DNA of 64,000 nt, taken from contig NZ_RZJR01000001.1 of assembly GCF_003990975.1 (NCBI RefSeq), forward strand, positions 372,001 to 436,000, read 5' to 3'. The notes under the pieces are model-generated. The model was not told the origin of the DNA. It saw only the letters and a program-made list of their open reading frames with translations, and did not search any database. Below, piece after piece: positions 1-8,301 of the stretch; the stretch's first letter is position 1, and each line of letters starts with the position of its first letter. The translations under genes were made by a program, and so were the position numbers. The DNA is from Cohnella sp. AR92. Its GTDB lineage: Bacteria; Bacillota; Bacilli; Paenibacillales; Paenibacillaceae.

Positions 1-740
1 GGCCGATTCTTCAAGTCAGCCTTCTGGGAGGCATCTCCGTCGTCAACGCCGGCAAGGAACGGATGAAGTGGAGAACGGGCAAAGAGCGGGAGCTGTTCGC
101 CTATCTGGCCTGCCGGAAGGGCGAGCGGGTCCATCGGGATACGATCGTCGACGCTCTATGGCCGGAGGAGCATTATCAGAAGGCCAAGGTGTACCTGCAT
201 ACATGCGTCAGCCTCCTGCGGAAGGACCTCAGGCAGATGGGCTTCGACGGCGCGCTGATCTACGAAGGAGAGAAGTACCACATCAAAGAAGAGGTCTTCT
301 CGACGGATTACGAGCGATTCAAGGAGAGCGTCCAGAAGCTGAAGTCTTCCCCGGCCGTCGCGCAGGAAGCGCTTGAGGACGTGCTGAACCTGTATCAAGG
401 CCCGCTGTTCAAGGACGAGGACTACGCCTGGGCGGAGGAAGAGATTCTAAGCGTCGAGCAGATCGCGGGAGAGCTGCGGATGGAGCTCGCCATTCAATAC
501 GAGAAGAACAAGGAATACGTGAGAATGTCCGATGTGATCCACAAGCAGCTGGCGGTCTCTCCTTACGACGAAGAAGCTTACCGGCTGATGATGAGGGCGC
601 AGTTCGCGGCAGGCAAGCATGAAGAAGTGTTCCGAATCTATCAATTGCTGCTGAACAGGCTTGGAGAGCTCGGAATCGAGCCGTCCAAGATGACGGTTGA
701 AGTCTTTAACGAGATCAAGAGGAAGAGGGATCGGGGCTGA
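1..740 (+). CDS. SARP/BTAD-type transcriptional regulator, 3' end
   Basis: The reading frame is open from the first bases of the window (PILQVSLLGG... before the internal ATG at 63), so this is the C-terminal part of a longer protein whose N-terminus lies outside. The first ~90 residues have the winged-helix layout of SARP and OmpR DNA-binding domains (RTGKERELFAYL, DTIVDALWPE, a helix-rich stretch, then YHIKEEVFSTDYERF). Residues ~110-235 are helical and TPR-like, as in bacterial transcriptional activator domains (LYQGPLFKDEDYAWAEEE; SPYDEEAYRLMMRAQFAAG). In Paenibacillaceae this module often follows a receiver domain; that cannot be checked here. The target genes are unknown. The TGA is at 738-740, and 256 bp separate it from the acyl-CoA dehydrogenase. 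Confidence 0.75.
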   Translation, partial: PILQVSLLGGISVVNAGKERMKWRTGKERELFAYLACRKGERVHRDTIVDALWPEEHYQKAKVYLHTCVSLLRKDLRQMGFDGALIYEGEKYHIKEEVFSTDYERFKESVQKLKSSPAVAQEALEDVLNLYQGPLFKDEDYAWAEEEILSVEQIAGELRMELAIQYEKNKEYVRMSDVIHKQLAVSPYDEEAYRLMMRAQFAAGKHEEVFRIYQLLLNRLGELGIEPSKMTVEVFNEIKRKRDRG

Positions 741-996
741 CGGAAGCAACGGATCGTCCGACTCATCCTTTCGCGTATCGTCTGCCATTCAAACGCCTTT
801 GGCGCGCCGTTCCGGGTGCCGGAGGTGTTTTTGGTTTGGTCCAAGCTCCTTCCCATCGCAATCTTCTTTTTCCCCTCGACAAAAGCTCTTCTTTTTCATC
901 GAAGGAGAACCGAGGCTCTTCAAGGAATTTAGAGCGGTTGGAACTGGGAAGAGTCCGACTTCAGGAGAAGAACCGAAGGGAGCAAGAGAACCGAAC

Positions 997-2130
997 ATGA
1001 ACGAAGCGTTGTATCGCAAGCTGCAGGAGGAGGTAAAGGCTTATGTCAACGGCCCTGCCCGCGCGTTGTCCGATCGGATCGAGGAGACCGGTTCGTGCGG
1101 AACGGAGATACGGGAAGAGTTGAGGGAGAGGGGCTTTCTGCGTCTGGCCGCTCCCGAGGAATACGGCGGGATGGGGCTTAACTTTATTCAATATCTCGAA
1201 CTGCTGGAGCTGTTCTCCCAGCTTCACGGCTCGATCCGGATGATCGTGCACGTGAACAACGGGATTTGGAGACCGGTTCATTATAAGGCATCGACGGAAC
1301 AGAAGCGCCGGTTCGTGAAGCCGCTCGTACGCGGAGAGCTGAGCGCGTCGTTCGCGCTGACGGAGCCGACGGCGGGAGCGGGCACGGACATTCGGACATC
1401 GGCGAGGAAGGAGGGCGGCGAGTTCGTTCTTAACGGGGCGAAGTGGATGGTCACCTTCGGGGATACGTCGGATTACGTGCTTGTTTTCGCCCGGATGGAG
1501 AATACGGCCGGCCAGGACGGGACGGTCTCGCTGTTGGTGCGCCGGGATTCGCCGGGACTCACGATCAAGAAAATGCCGCCGACGCTCGGCTTGACGGGAA
1601 CCGGCCATGCGCATCTTTACTTCAAGGATTGCCGCGTGCCGGAGGATTGCCTGCTGGGAGAGATCGGGCAGGGGCTCGCCATCGCCATGAACGGGTTCCT
1701 CGATCCAAGCCGGATCTGCGTGGGAATGACCTGCGTCGGACTGGCGCAGAGGGCGCTCGATCTCTCGATCGAGAGGAGCCGCAAGCGGGTAACCTACGGC
1801 AAGCCGCTAAGCCAGCGTCAGATCGTGCAGACTTGGCTCGCCGAGATGGCGACCGATATCGAAGCGGCCAGACAGCTCTGCCTGCATGCCGGGCGCGCCC
1901 AGACGGATGGCGGGCTTACGCCCGCGCAAGCCTCGATGGCGAAGCTGTTCTCCCTGGAGATGCTGCAGCGGGTGACGGATAAGGCGCAGCAGATTTATGG
2001 CGGAATCAGCTACTTCAAAGGAATGGAGATCGAGAGAATCTATCGGGATGCCCGGGCCCAGAAGTTCGAGGAAGGCACGTCCGAGATTCAGAAGGCGGTC
2101 ATTGCCCGCCAATTGCTGGCGAAAGACTGA
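997..2130 (+). CDS. acyl-CoA dehydrogenase
   Basis: Predicted FAD enzyme that oxidises an acyl-CoA at the alpha-beta bond and passes electrons to ETF. The protein is 377 residues, the usual length of the family. ALTEPTAGAGTD (~120) matches the first family signature. The C-terminal signature ends in FEEGTSEIQ, where the Glu before Gly is in the catalytic-base position. The in-frame ATG at 697 was rejected because it adds 100 low-complexity residues and overlaps the previous gene; the ATG at 997 begins the conserved helical N-terminus. The ribosome site AAGGGAG is rather far upstream (~14 nt). The substrate is not readable: no acyl-CoA ligase, ETF or thiolase gene is adjacent. Confidence 0.88.
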   Translation: MNEALYRKLQEEVKAYVNGPARALSDRIEETGSCGTEIREELRERGFLRLAAPEEYGGMGLNFIQYLELLELFSQLHGSIRMIVHVNNGIWRPVHYKASTEQKRRFVKPLVRGELSASFALTEPTAGAGTDIRTSARKEGGEFVLNGAKWMVTFGDTSDYVLVFARMENTAGQDGTVSLLVRRDSPGLTIKKMPPTLGLTGTGHAHLYFKDCRVPEDCLLGEIGQGLAIAMNGFLDPSRICVGMTCVGLAQRALDLSIERSRKRVTYGKPLSQRQIVQTWLAEMATDIEAARQLCLHAGRAQTDGGLTPAQASMAKLFSLEMLQRVTDKAQQIYGGISYFKGMEIERIYRDARAQKFEEGTSEIQKAVIARQLLAKD

Positions 2131-2141
2131 TTCGGAGCAAA

Positions 2142-2169
2142 TTGACAGGTCGGTACGTTGGGGTACAAT
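2142..2169 (+). promoter_or_regulatory. sigma-A-like promoter for the TetM-like gene
   Basis: TTGACA at 2142-2147 and TACAAT at 2164-2169 with a 16-bp spacer, lying 42 bp before the TTG start at 2212. This suggests the GTPase gene is transcribed separately from the dehydrogenase. Confidence 0.55.
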
Positions 2170-2211
2170 GGGGTCAGTGAACGACTAGAAGACCTCAGGG
2201 GATGAGCGGGA

Positions 2212-4221
2212 TTGCGGAACGAGAGAACAAAGATCAGGAATATCGGAATCTTCGCTCACGTCGATGCGGGCAAGACGACCACGACCGAGCAGATTCTCTA
2301 TATAAGCGGCAAAATCAAGGCGCCGGGAAGCGTCGATAACGGAACGGCGCAGACGGATAGCCTGGAGGTGGAACAGGAGCGGGGAATTTCGGTGCGCGCG
2401 GCGGTGACCCGTTTCGAATGGAAGGATACCGCCGTGAACCTGGTCGATACTCCCGGGCACGTCGACTTCCTGTCGGAAGTGGAGCGGTCGCTGCGGGTCA
2501 TGGACGGAGCCGTGCTTATCGTCTCCGCGGTAGAGGGCGTCCAGGCGCAAACGGAGGTCGTCTGGCACGCGTTAAGGGAGCAGGGCATTCCAACCTTGAT
2601 CTACGTGAACAAAATGGACCGGATCGGGGCGGACCCTGCTGCGGCGCTGGAGCAGATTCGGCGGCTGTTGTCGCGGACGGCGGTGCCGATTCAGTCGCCC
2701 GTGGGCGCGGAAGGGACCTTCGTAGGGGCGAAGAACCTTCTGCCCGGAACGGAAGAGCCGAAAGCCGAAGGTTCTTCCGATTGGGAGGCTAGCTTCCGGG
2801 AAAAGCTTCATGAGACGGTCGCGGAGAGCGAGGAGACTTTGCTCTCCGCTTATCTGGACAGAGGAGAGCTGACGAACGAGGAGCTGCTGACTGCCCTGAC
2901 CGCCTCCTCCCGGCGAGGACGGCTGTTCCCGGTTCTCTTCGGCGCTTCCGCGAGGGGAATTGGGGTTAGAGGCCTGCTCGACGCGATGCTCGAGCTGCTG
3001 CCGGAGCCGCAAGGAGACCCCGGCGCTCCCGTCGCGGGAGTCGTCTTTAAACTGGATCGCGATCCTTCCATGGGCCGGATCGCTTATGTTCGGCTGTATC
3101 ATGGAACGATTCGAAACCGCGATACTCTCTATAACGCTTCCGGAGGTTTCGTCGATAAGGTGACCCAGATCCGCCGGATCGACGGACGCAGGTCGGAGGA
3201 TCTGGGCATTGTCCAAGCCGGAGATATCGCGGCCGTTTATGGGTTGAGCCGCGCCCGCATCGGCGATATTCTCGGGTCTGCCGAAGGAGTGCCGGGAGCG
3301 AGCCGGCTGGCGGTACCTCTTCTAACCGTACAAGCGAAGTGGAGAACGGAAGCGGACAACCCGGCCGTCGTCGCGGCGTTTCAGGAGTTGGCGGACGAAG
3401 ATCCGCTGCTGGATCTGCAGTGGATGCCCGAAGAACGGGAGCTTCATCTGAAGGTCATGGGCCCGATTCAGATGGAGGTGCTCGTGCACGTCATGAGAAG
3501 CCGCTTCGGTCTCGAGGTCGATCTCGGCGCGCCGTCCGTCATCTACAAGGAGACGCTTGCCGGATCCGGAGAAGGGTTTATCGCTTATACGATGCCCAAA
3601 CCTTGCTGGGCTATCCTTCGCTTCCGGATGGAGCCTGGAGCGCGGGGCAGCGGAATCCGCTACCGTTCGGAGGTTCGCCCGGAAGAGCTGCTCGAGAGCT
3701 ACCAGAACGAAGTCGAGCGGCGGGTGCCGGAGGCGCTGCAGCAAGGGTTAAAGGGCTGGGAGGTAACCGACCTCGAGGTCACCCTGATCGAAGGGGAGCA
3801 CCATGTCTGGCACACCCATCCGCTGGACTTCGTCGTGGCGACCCCGATGGGAATCATGGATGGCTTGGCTCGAATCGGAACGAAGCTTCTGGAGCCGATG
3901 CTGCGGTTCAAGCTCTCCGTTCCGGAGGAATTCGGCGGCAAGCTGATGAACGAGCTGATCGCCATGCGGGGCGTCTTCGATTCGCCTGAGCTTAAGAACG
4001 GAAGGATGGAGCTGGAAGGAACCGTGCCCGTCGCCACCACGCTGGATTGGCCGGCAAGGCTGGGCTCCATGACGAAGGGGAGGGGCATCCTGTCGACCTT
4101 CTTCGCCGGTTATGCGGAGTGTCCTCCGGATATTCAGGCCGAGCGTCCCCGCAGGGGAGTGAACCCGCTCGATCAATCCAAGTACATTCTCGCTACCCGC
4201 AACGCATTGACGTCCCCGTGA
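2212..4221 (+). CDS. TetM/EF-G-like ribosomal protection GTPase
   Basis: Translational GTPase of 669 residues. G1 is AHVDAGKTT (15-23), the switch region is RGISVRAA, G3 is DTPGHVDF (~79) and G4 is NKMD (~133). Overall length and the C-terminal layout resemble TetM/TetO-type ribosomal protection proteins more than a housekeeping EF-G. Members of that family bind the ribosome and release tetracycline; whether this one confers resistance cannot be told, since chromosomal homologues in bacilli are often uncharacterised. The start is TTG at 2212, with AGGGG about 10 nt upstream; the ATG at 2202 is in another frame. The gene has its own promoter-like site and no mobile-element genes beside it, so it looks like an intrinsic gene. 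Confidence 0.82.
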   Translation: MRNERTKIRNIGIFAHVDAGKTTTTEQILYISGKIKAPGSVDNGTAQTDSLEVEQERGISVRAAVTRFEWKDTAVNLVDTPGHVDFLSEVERSLRVMDGAVLIVSAVEGVQAQTEVVWHALREQGIPTLIYVNKMDRIGADPAAALEQIRRLLSRTAVPIQSPVGAEGTFVGAKNLLPGTEEPKAEGSSDWEASFREKLHETVAESEETLLSAYLDRGELTNEELLTALTASSRRGRLFPVLFGASARGIGVRGLLDAMLELLPEPQGDPGAPVAGVVFKLDRDPSMGRIAYVRLYHGTIRNRDTLYNASGGFVDKVTQIRRIDGRRSEDLGIVQAGDIAAVYGLSRARIGDILGSAEGVPGASRLAVPLLTVQAKWRTEADNPAVVAAFQELADEDPLLDLQWMPEERELHLKVMGPIQMEVLVHVMRSRFGLEVDLGAPSVIYKETLAGSGEGFIAYTMPKPCWAILRFRMEPGARGSGIRYRSEVRPEELLESYQNEVERRVPEALQQGLKGWEVTDLEVTLIEGEHHVWHTHPLDFVVATPMGIMDGLARIGTKLLEPMLRFKLSVPEEFGGKLMNELIAMRGVFDSPELKNGRMELEGTVPVATTLDWPARLGSMTKGRGILSTFFAGYAECPPDIQAERPRRGVNPLDQSKYILATRNALTSP

Positions 4222-4341
4222 GGCGAAGGGTTCCGCGCTCCTCTTCCTGCGTTCACCTGCCCGTGGAAACGCCCAGCCGCGCATTTTCCGTCTGCGGAAT
4301 GTCAAACTAAAGGGGAGAGCGACGTTCTGGAGGGGAGTTCG

Positions 4342-5295
4342 ATGTCACGAGGGTGGATCATCCTGATAGTCGGCATTGTCGCCATGGGAACCCTTGTCCT
4401 TCTCTTCTGCTGGAGTCTTTACCGGATGGCGATCGGGCGCAATCGTAAGTCCTTCCTGGCCACGGATCGGAACATGCCCAAGGTAGAGGAAACCAGGGTT
4501 CGGGAGATCAAGGAATGGTTCCGCGAGCAGCCCTTCGAGAAGGCGGAGATCGTCTCGGACGACGGGTTGAAGCTTCGCGCGCATTATCTCGAGTCGAAGC
4601 CGGATAACCGGGACGCCGTCATTCTGGCGCACGGATACTCCGGCAAAGGGGAAGATATGGCCGCGTTCGCCAGGTTCTATCTGGAGAACGGGTTCAATGT
4701 CCTCATGCCGGACAATCGAGGGCACGGGGAGAGCGACGGACACTACATCGGCTTCGGGTGGCACGATCGGAAGGACTACGTTCGCTGGATCGGCTATCTG
4801 GTTAACCGGATCGGAGACGAATGCCGGATCTTGCTGCATGGAGTGTCCATGGGCGGAGGCACCGTCTTGATGACGAGCGGCGAGCCCTTGCCGCCGCAGG
4901 TAAAGGGCATCGTGGCGGACTGTGCCTACAGCTCGGTTAAAGGCATTCTTAAATACCAGATGAAGCAGATGTTCAAGCTGCCTTCCTTCCCGCTGCTGCC
5001 GATCACCAGTCTGATCTGCAAGCTGCGGGCCGGGTACTTCTTCGGCGAAGCTTCGGTCTTGAAGCAGCTGAAAAATTGCTGCAAGCCGGTTCTGCTTATC
5101 CACGGAGGCAAGGATACGTTCGTTCCGACGGAGATGGCCGAGGAGATCTTCGCGGCGATTCCAAGCCGGAAGGAGAAGCTGATCGTTCCCGAGGCGCAGC
5201 ACGGAACGTCCTTCCTGGTCGATTCTAGATCCTATGCGGATTCGGTGCTGCGCTTTATCCAGGCAAGCTTCGGCAAGCAAGCCCAGAAGGCCTAA
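4342..5295 (+). CDS. membrane-anchored alpha/beta hydrolase
   Basis: Serine hydrolase fold of 317 residues with one N-terminal membrane helix (residues 4-26). The order of motifs is VILAHGYSG (oxyanion strand), DNRGHGES, the nucleophile elbow HGVSMGGG with Ser ~171, then GGKDTFVP (acid) and AQHG (base His). The catalytic domain is probably outside the cell, as in YqkD-like hydrolases of Bacillus, which it resembles in architecture. The substrate is unknown. The start is the ATG at 4342 after GGAGGGGAG. It is followed by a strong terminator at 5349. Confidence 0.85.
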   Translation: MSRGWIILIVGIVAMGTLVLLFCWSLYRMAIGRNRKSFLATDRNMPKVEETRVREIKEWFREQPFEKAEIVSDDGLKLRAHYLESKPDNRDAVILAHGYSGKGEDMAAFARFYLENGFNVLMPDNRGHGESDGHYIGFGWHDRKDYVRWIGYLVNRIGDECRILLHGVSMGGGTVLMTSGEPLPPQVKGIVADCAYSSVKGILKYQMKQMFKLPSFPLLPITSLICKLRAGYFFGEASVLKQLKNCCKPVLLIHGGKDTFVPTEMAEEIFAAIPSRKEKLIVPEAQHGTSFLVDSRSYADSVLRFIQASFGKQAQKA

Positions 5296-5348
5296 TCCTA
5301 TATAAGCTAGAGAAAGTTAGATAAGGCCATGATAATACGTCAGAATTC

Positions 5349-5374
5349 GCCTTGGGGATTCCCCAAGGCTTTTA
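5349..5374 (+). terminator. intrinsic terminator after the hydrolase gene
   Basis: Nine-bp perfect stem GCCTTGGGG/CCCCAAGGC with loop ATT, followed directly by TTTT. It separates the hydrolase from the exopolysaccharide operon that starts at 5500. Confidence 0.8.
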
Positions 5375-5499
5375 CTTATTCGCATTATATTTTTCATTAT
5401 TTTGTTCAGAGGAGTCTGTTATAAGTTACCACTTGTCTTTTCTAGGGTGGAAGAGTAGGTTCATAGACATGAATTGAGATAGAGCGAGGCGAAGTAACG

Positions 5500-6945
5500 A
5501 TGATGAAGCTCCGTCTGAGATGGCTGATGCTGCCGGCTCTGGCAGCGATGTTCCTTGGAACAGCGGGCTGCGGCTTGTTCGGCGGCAACAAGGACTCCAT
5601 GGAGAACGCGGGGACGTCCGTCCCAAGCCCAGAGATTGTCCGATACAACGGAGAACCGATCCGTGCGGTTCCGTTCGTGTATACGAGCGGCGAAGAGCTC
5701 TCTCTAACCTTCAACGGGCTGGGAGATGCGGATACGATGCAGAAGCTGCTGGACGAACTCGATCAATACGGCATCAAGGCTACCTTCTTCGTGCCGGGCA
5801 TGCGTGCGGCAGAGGAACCTGAGCTGGCGCAAGAGATTCTGGCGAGAGGCCATGAGATCGAGAACAACACGCTTAGCCGACTGGATATGACCAAGCTGGA
5901 TTACCAGCAGGTCTACAAGGAGATTCACCTTGCGAATCAGGTGATCGAGCGGGAGACCGGCGTCGTACCGAATTATTTGCGCACGAAGTCGGGGGACTAC
6001 ACGGATGACGTTCGGCTCGCGGCCGCCCAGGAAGGAATGAAAGCGGTCGTCGTCTATAGCCTGTTCCTCCACAACTGGCAGGGAGAGACCGAGCAAGAGA
6101 AATACTTATATATTCGAAAATACATAACTCGCGGGGGTATCCTTACGATCGATACGCAGGAGTTCGAGACCGTTCTCGAAGCCATTCCTCTAATCGCGAA
6201 AGCAGCCGAAGAAGTCGGGTACCGCTTGATTCGGCTGGATGAGCTGATGAGCCATGGCGGCGAGCGCAAGCCACTGGAGCAGATTCCGGGCTATGACGCC
6301 GTTCGGGTTCAGCCGAACTATGAGAACGCCAACTATCGCTTGATCTATGATTTGGGTACAGATAAGAAAGAAGTCTCTCTTACATTCGACGATTGGGGGA
6401 CGGACTACACGATTACGAGAATTCTGCGAATCCTGGACGAATACGACGTGAAGGCGACCTTCTTCGCCCGGGCGAACGGCGTCGAGGCGAATCCGAATCT
6501 GGCGAAGGCGATTCTGGATCACGGGCACGACGTCGCCAACCATTCCTATGCGCATTCGGTGGCGACGACGCTCTCCGTGCAGGATCTCCAAGAGGATCTT
6601 GTCAAGGCTCATCAGGTCATCACGGAAGCGATCCAGCAGAAGCCGACCATGTTGTTCCGGCCTCCGACCGGAGAAGTCGACGACAAGACGGCGAAGGTCA
6701 TCGCCGCGATCGGGATGCCGGACATCGCCTTGTACGACGTCACCGCCTTGGATTGGGACTCCAACAACAGCGCGGATGACATCGTGAACTCCGTCATGAA
6801 GCAGACGAAGAACGGCAGCGTCATTCTGCTCCATATGCTTGACGACATTCATACGCTCGAGGCGTTGCCCGTCATTCTGGACAAGCTTCAGCAACAAGGG
6901 TACAGCTTTGTGAAGATGGCGGACAGAATCCAGGATCAGCAGTAA
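5500..6945 (+). CDS. lipoprotein with tandem NodB polysaccharide deacetylase domains
   Basis: Exported protein of 481 residues with a lipoprotein-type signal (GTAGC, Cys ~25; Thr at -3 is unusual). It has two NodB-like domains. The first (~65-235) looks dead: the metal motif reads TFNGLGD instead of TFDDG, the His pair is replaced (ENNTLSR) and the arginine motif is RTKSG. The second (~295-475) keeps TFDDWGTD, GHDVANHSYAHS with both metal His, and RPPTG, so it should deacetylate an N-acetylated sugar polymer outside the membrane. It is the first gene of a five-gene operon with a GT2 synthase; 22 bp separate it from the dehydrogenase gene. The first domain may bind polymer or help assembly (inference). 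Confidence 0.88.
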   Translation: MMKLRLRWLMLPALAAMFLGTAGCGLFGGNKDSMENAGTSVPSPEIVRYNGEPIRAVPFVYTSGEELSLTFNGLGDADTMQKLLDELDQYGIKATFFVPGMRAAEEPELAQEILARGHEIENNTLSRLDMTKLDYQQVYKEIHLANQVIERETGVVPNYLRTKSGDYTDDVRLAAAQEGMKAVVVYSLFLHNWQGETEQEKYLYIRKYITRGGILTIDTQEFETVLEAIPLIAKAAEEVGYRLIRLDELMSHGGERKPLEQIPGYDAVRVQPNYENANYRLIYDLGTDKKEVSLTFDDWGTDYTITRILRILDEYDVKATFFARANGVEANPNLAKAILDHGHDVANHSYAHSVATTLSVQDLQEDLVKAHQVITEAIQQKPTMLFRPPTGEVDDKTAKVIAAIGMPDIALYDVTALDWDSNNSADDIVNSVMKQTKNGSVILLHMLDDIHTLEALPVILDKLQQQGYSFVKMADRIQDQQ

Positions 6946-6967
6946 CCGTATGAAAGGGGAAAGCGGA

Positions 6968-8281
6968 ATGAATGCTTATGAGCGTATTGCTACCCGAGAA
7001 GAGCCGCTTGCCATCTTGGGACTCGGTTATGTCGGTTTGCCTCTGGCCCTGGCTTTCTCGAAGAAGGCGGATGTCGTCGGATTCGATGTGAACAAGGACA
7101 AGATTCAACTCTATCGGGAAGGAATCGACGTGACGGGAGACGTGGGGGACGAAGCGGTCCGTTCCAGCACCGTCTTCTTTACGGCCGACGAGCAGCAGCT
7201 CAGTCGGTCGAGCTTCTTCATCGTAGCCGTTCCGACTCCGATCCGGAGCGGCAACGTTCCCGACCTGAAGTATGTGGAGAGCGCCAGCCGGATTGTCGGC
7301 CGCCATCTGCGCGCGGGGGCGATCGTCGTCTTCGAATCGACGGTTTACCCCGGCGTGACAGAGGAGGTCTGCGTTCCGATCCTGGAATCGGAGTCGGGCC
7401 TTCGCTGCGGGCGGGACTTTAAGGTCGGCTATTCGCCGGAGCGCATCAACCCCGGCGACAAGGTGCATCGGCTCGAGAATACGATCAAGATCGTATCCGG
7501 GATGGATGAAGAGACTGTGGATAACGTCGCCCAAATGTACGAGCTTATCATTGAAGCGGGCGTCTACCGGGCGGAGAGCATACGGGTAGCCGAAGCGGCG
7601 AAGGTCATCGAGAACGCCCAGCGAGACGTGAACATTGCCTTTATGAATGAGCTGTCGATGCTTTTCCATCAGATGGGGATCGAGACCAAGGCCGTGCTGG
7701 AAGCCGCCTCGACCAAGTGGAATTTTCAACCCTTCTCACCCGGTTTGGTAGGAGGCCACTGCATCGGAATCGATCCATATTATTTGACCTACAAGGCGGA
7801 AGACACCGGATACCGCTCGCGGATCATTCTGGCGGGACGCCATATCAATGACGGAATGGGCCGCTACGTCGCCCAGAGCTTGATCAAGACGCTTCTGCGG
7901 CTGAAGCTGGATACCCACCAGGTTCGAATCGGCATCCTGGGGCTGACGTACAAGGAGGATTGCCCGGATATCCGCAATACCAAAGTCATCGACATTATCC
8001 GCGAGCTGGAGGAATACGGGATCGCTCCGATTGTCGCGGATCCTTGCGCCGGCCGCCGAGAGACTTACGAGGAATACGGAATCGAGCTGTCGGAGCTGTC
8101 GGAGATGAAGGAGCTTCACGCCGTCGTGCTAGCTGTCCCTCATGAGCAATACCGGGCGATGACCCCGCGAGATTATGACGGTTTGTTCGCTTCCGGGGGG
8201 ACCCGGCTGATGTTCGACGTCAAAGGGGCTTACTCCCGCGAGGAATTCGAAACCAGAGGATGCCATTACTGGAGCCTATAA
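6968..8281 (+). CDS. UDP-HexNAc (nucleotide sugar) dehydrogenase, TviB/WbpA type
   Basis: NAD-dependent enzyme that oxidises C6 of a UDP-sugar to a uronic acid. The N-terminal Rossmann motif is LAILGLGYVGLPLA (~14-27). The catalytic cysteine lies in GGHCIGIDPYYL (~262), followed by ILAGRHINDGMG; this form is typical of TviB/VipA enzymes acting on UDP-N-acetylhexosamines rather than of UDP-glucose dehydrogenase. The length of 437 residues is normal. The start at 6968 is preferred over the ATG at 6950 because AAAGGGGA lies 7 nt upstream. It probably supplies an acidic amino-sugar precursor to the synthase encoded next. The end overlaps the upstream start options of that gene. Confidence 0.88.
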   Translation: MNAYERIATREEPLAILGLGYVGLPLALAFSKKADVVGFDVNKDKIQLYREGIDVTGDVGDEAVRSSTVFFTADEQQLSRSSFFIVAVPTPIRSGNVPDLKYVESASRIVGRHLRAGAIVVFESTVYPGVTEEVCVPILESESGLRCGRDFKVGYSPERINPGDKVHRLENTIKIVSGMDEETVDNVAQMYELIIEAGVYRAESIRVAEAAKVIENAQRDVNIAFMNELSMLFHQMGIETKAVLEAASTKWNFQPFSPGLVGGHCIGIDPYYLTYKAEDTGYRSRIILAGRHINDGMGRYVAQSLIKTLLRLKLDTHQVRIGILGLTYKEDCPDIRNTKVIDIIRELEEYGIAPIVADPCAGRRETYEEYGIELSELSEMKELHAVVLAVPHEQYRAMTPRDYDGLFASGGTRLMFDVKGAYSREEFETRGCHYWSL

Positions 8282-8301
8282 ATCGGATTGGAGACCGTGC
8301 G

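Noticed and set aside
697..996. N-terminal extension of the acyl-CoA dehydrogenase
   Set aside because: Would overlap the previous gene and adds 100 residues unlike the family; ATG 997 gives the normal length.
5296..5499. c-di-GMP riboswitch before the exopolysaccharide operon
   Set aside because: Expected because of the PilZ synthase, but no GEMM-type conserved blocks were found in the leader.
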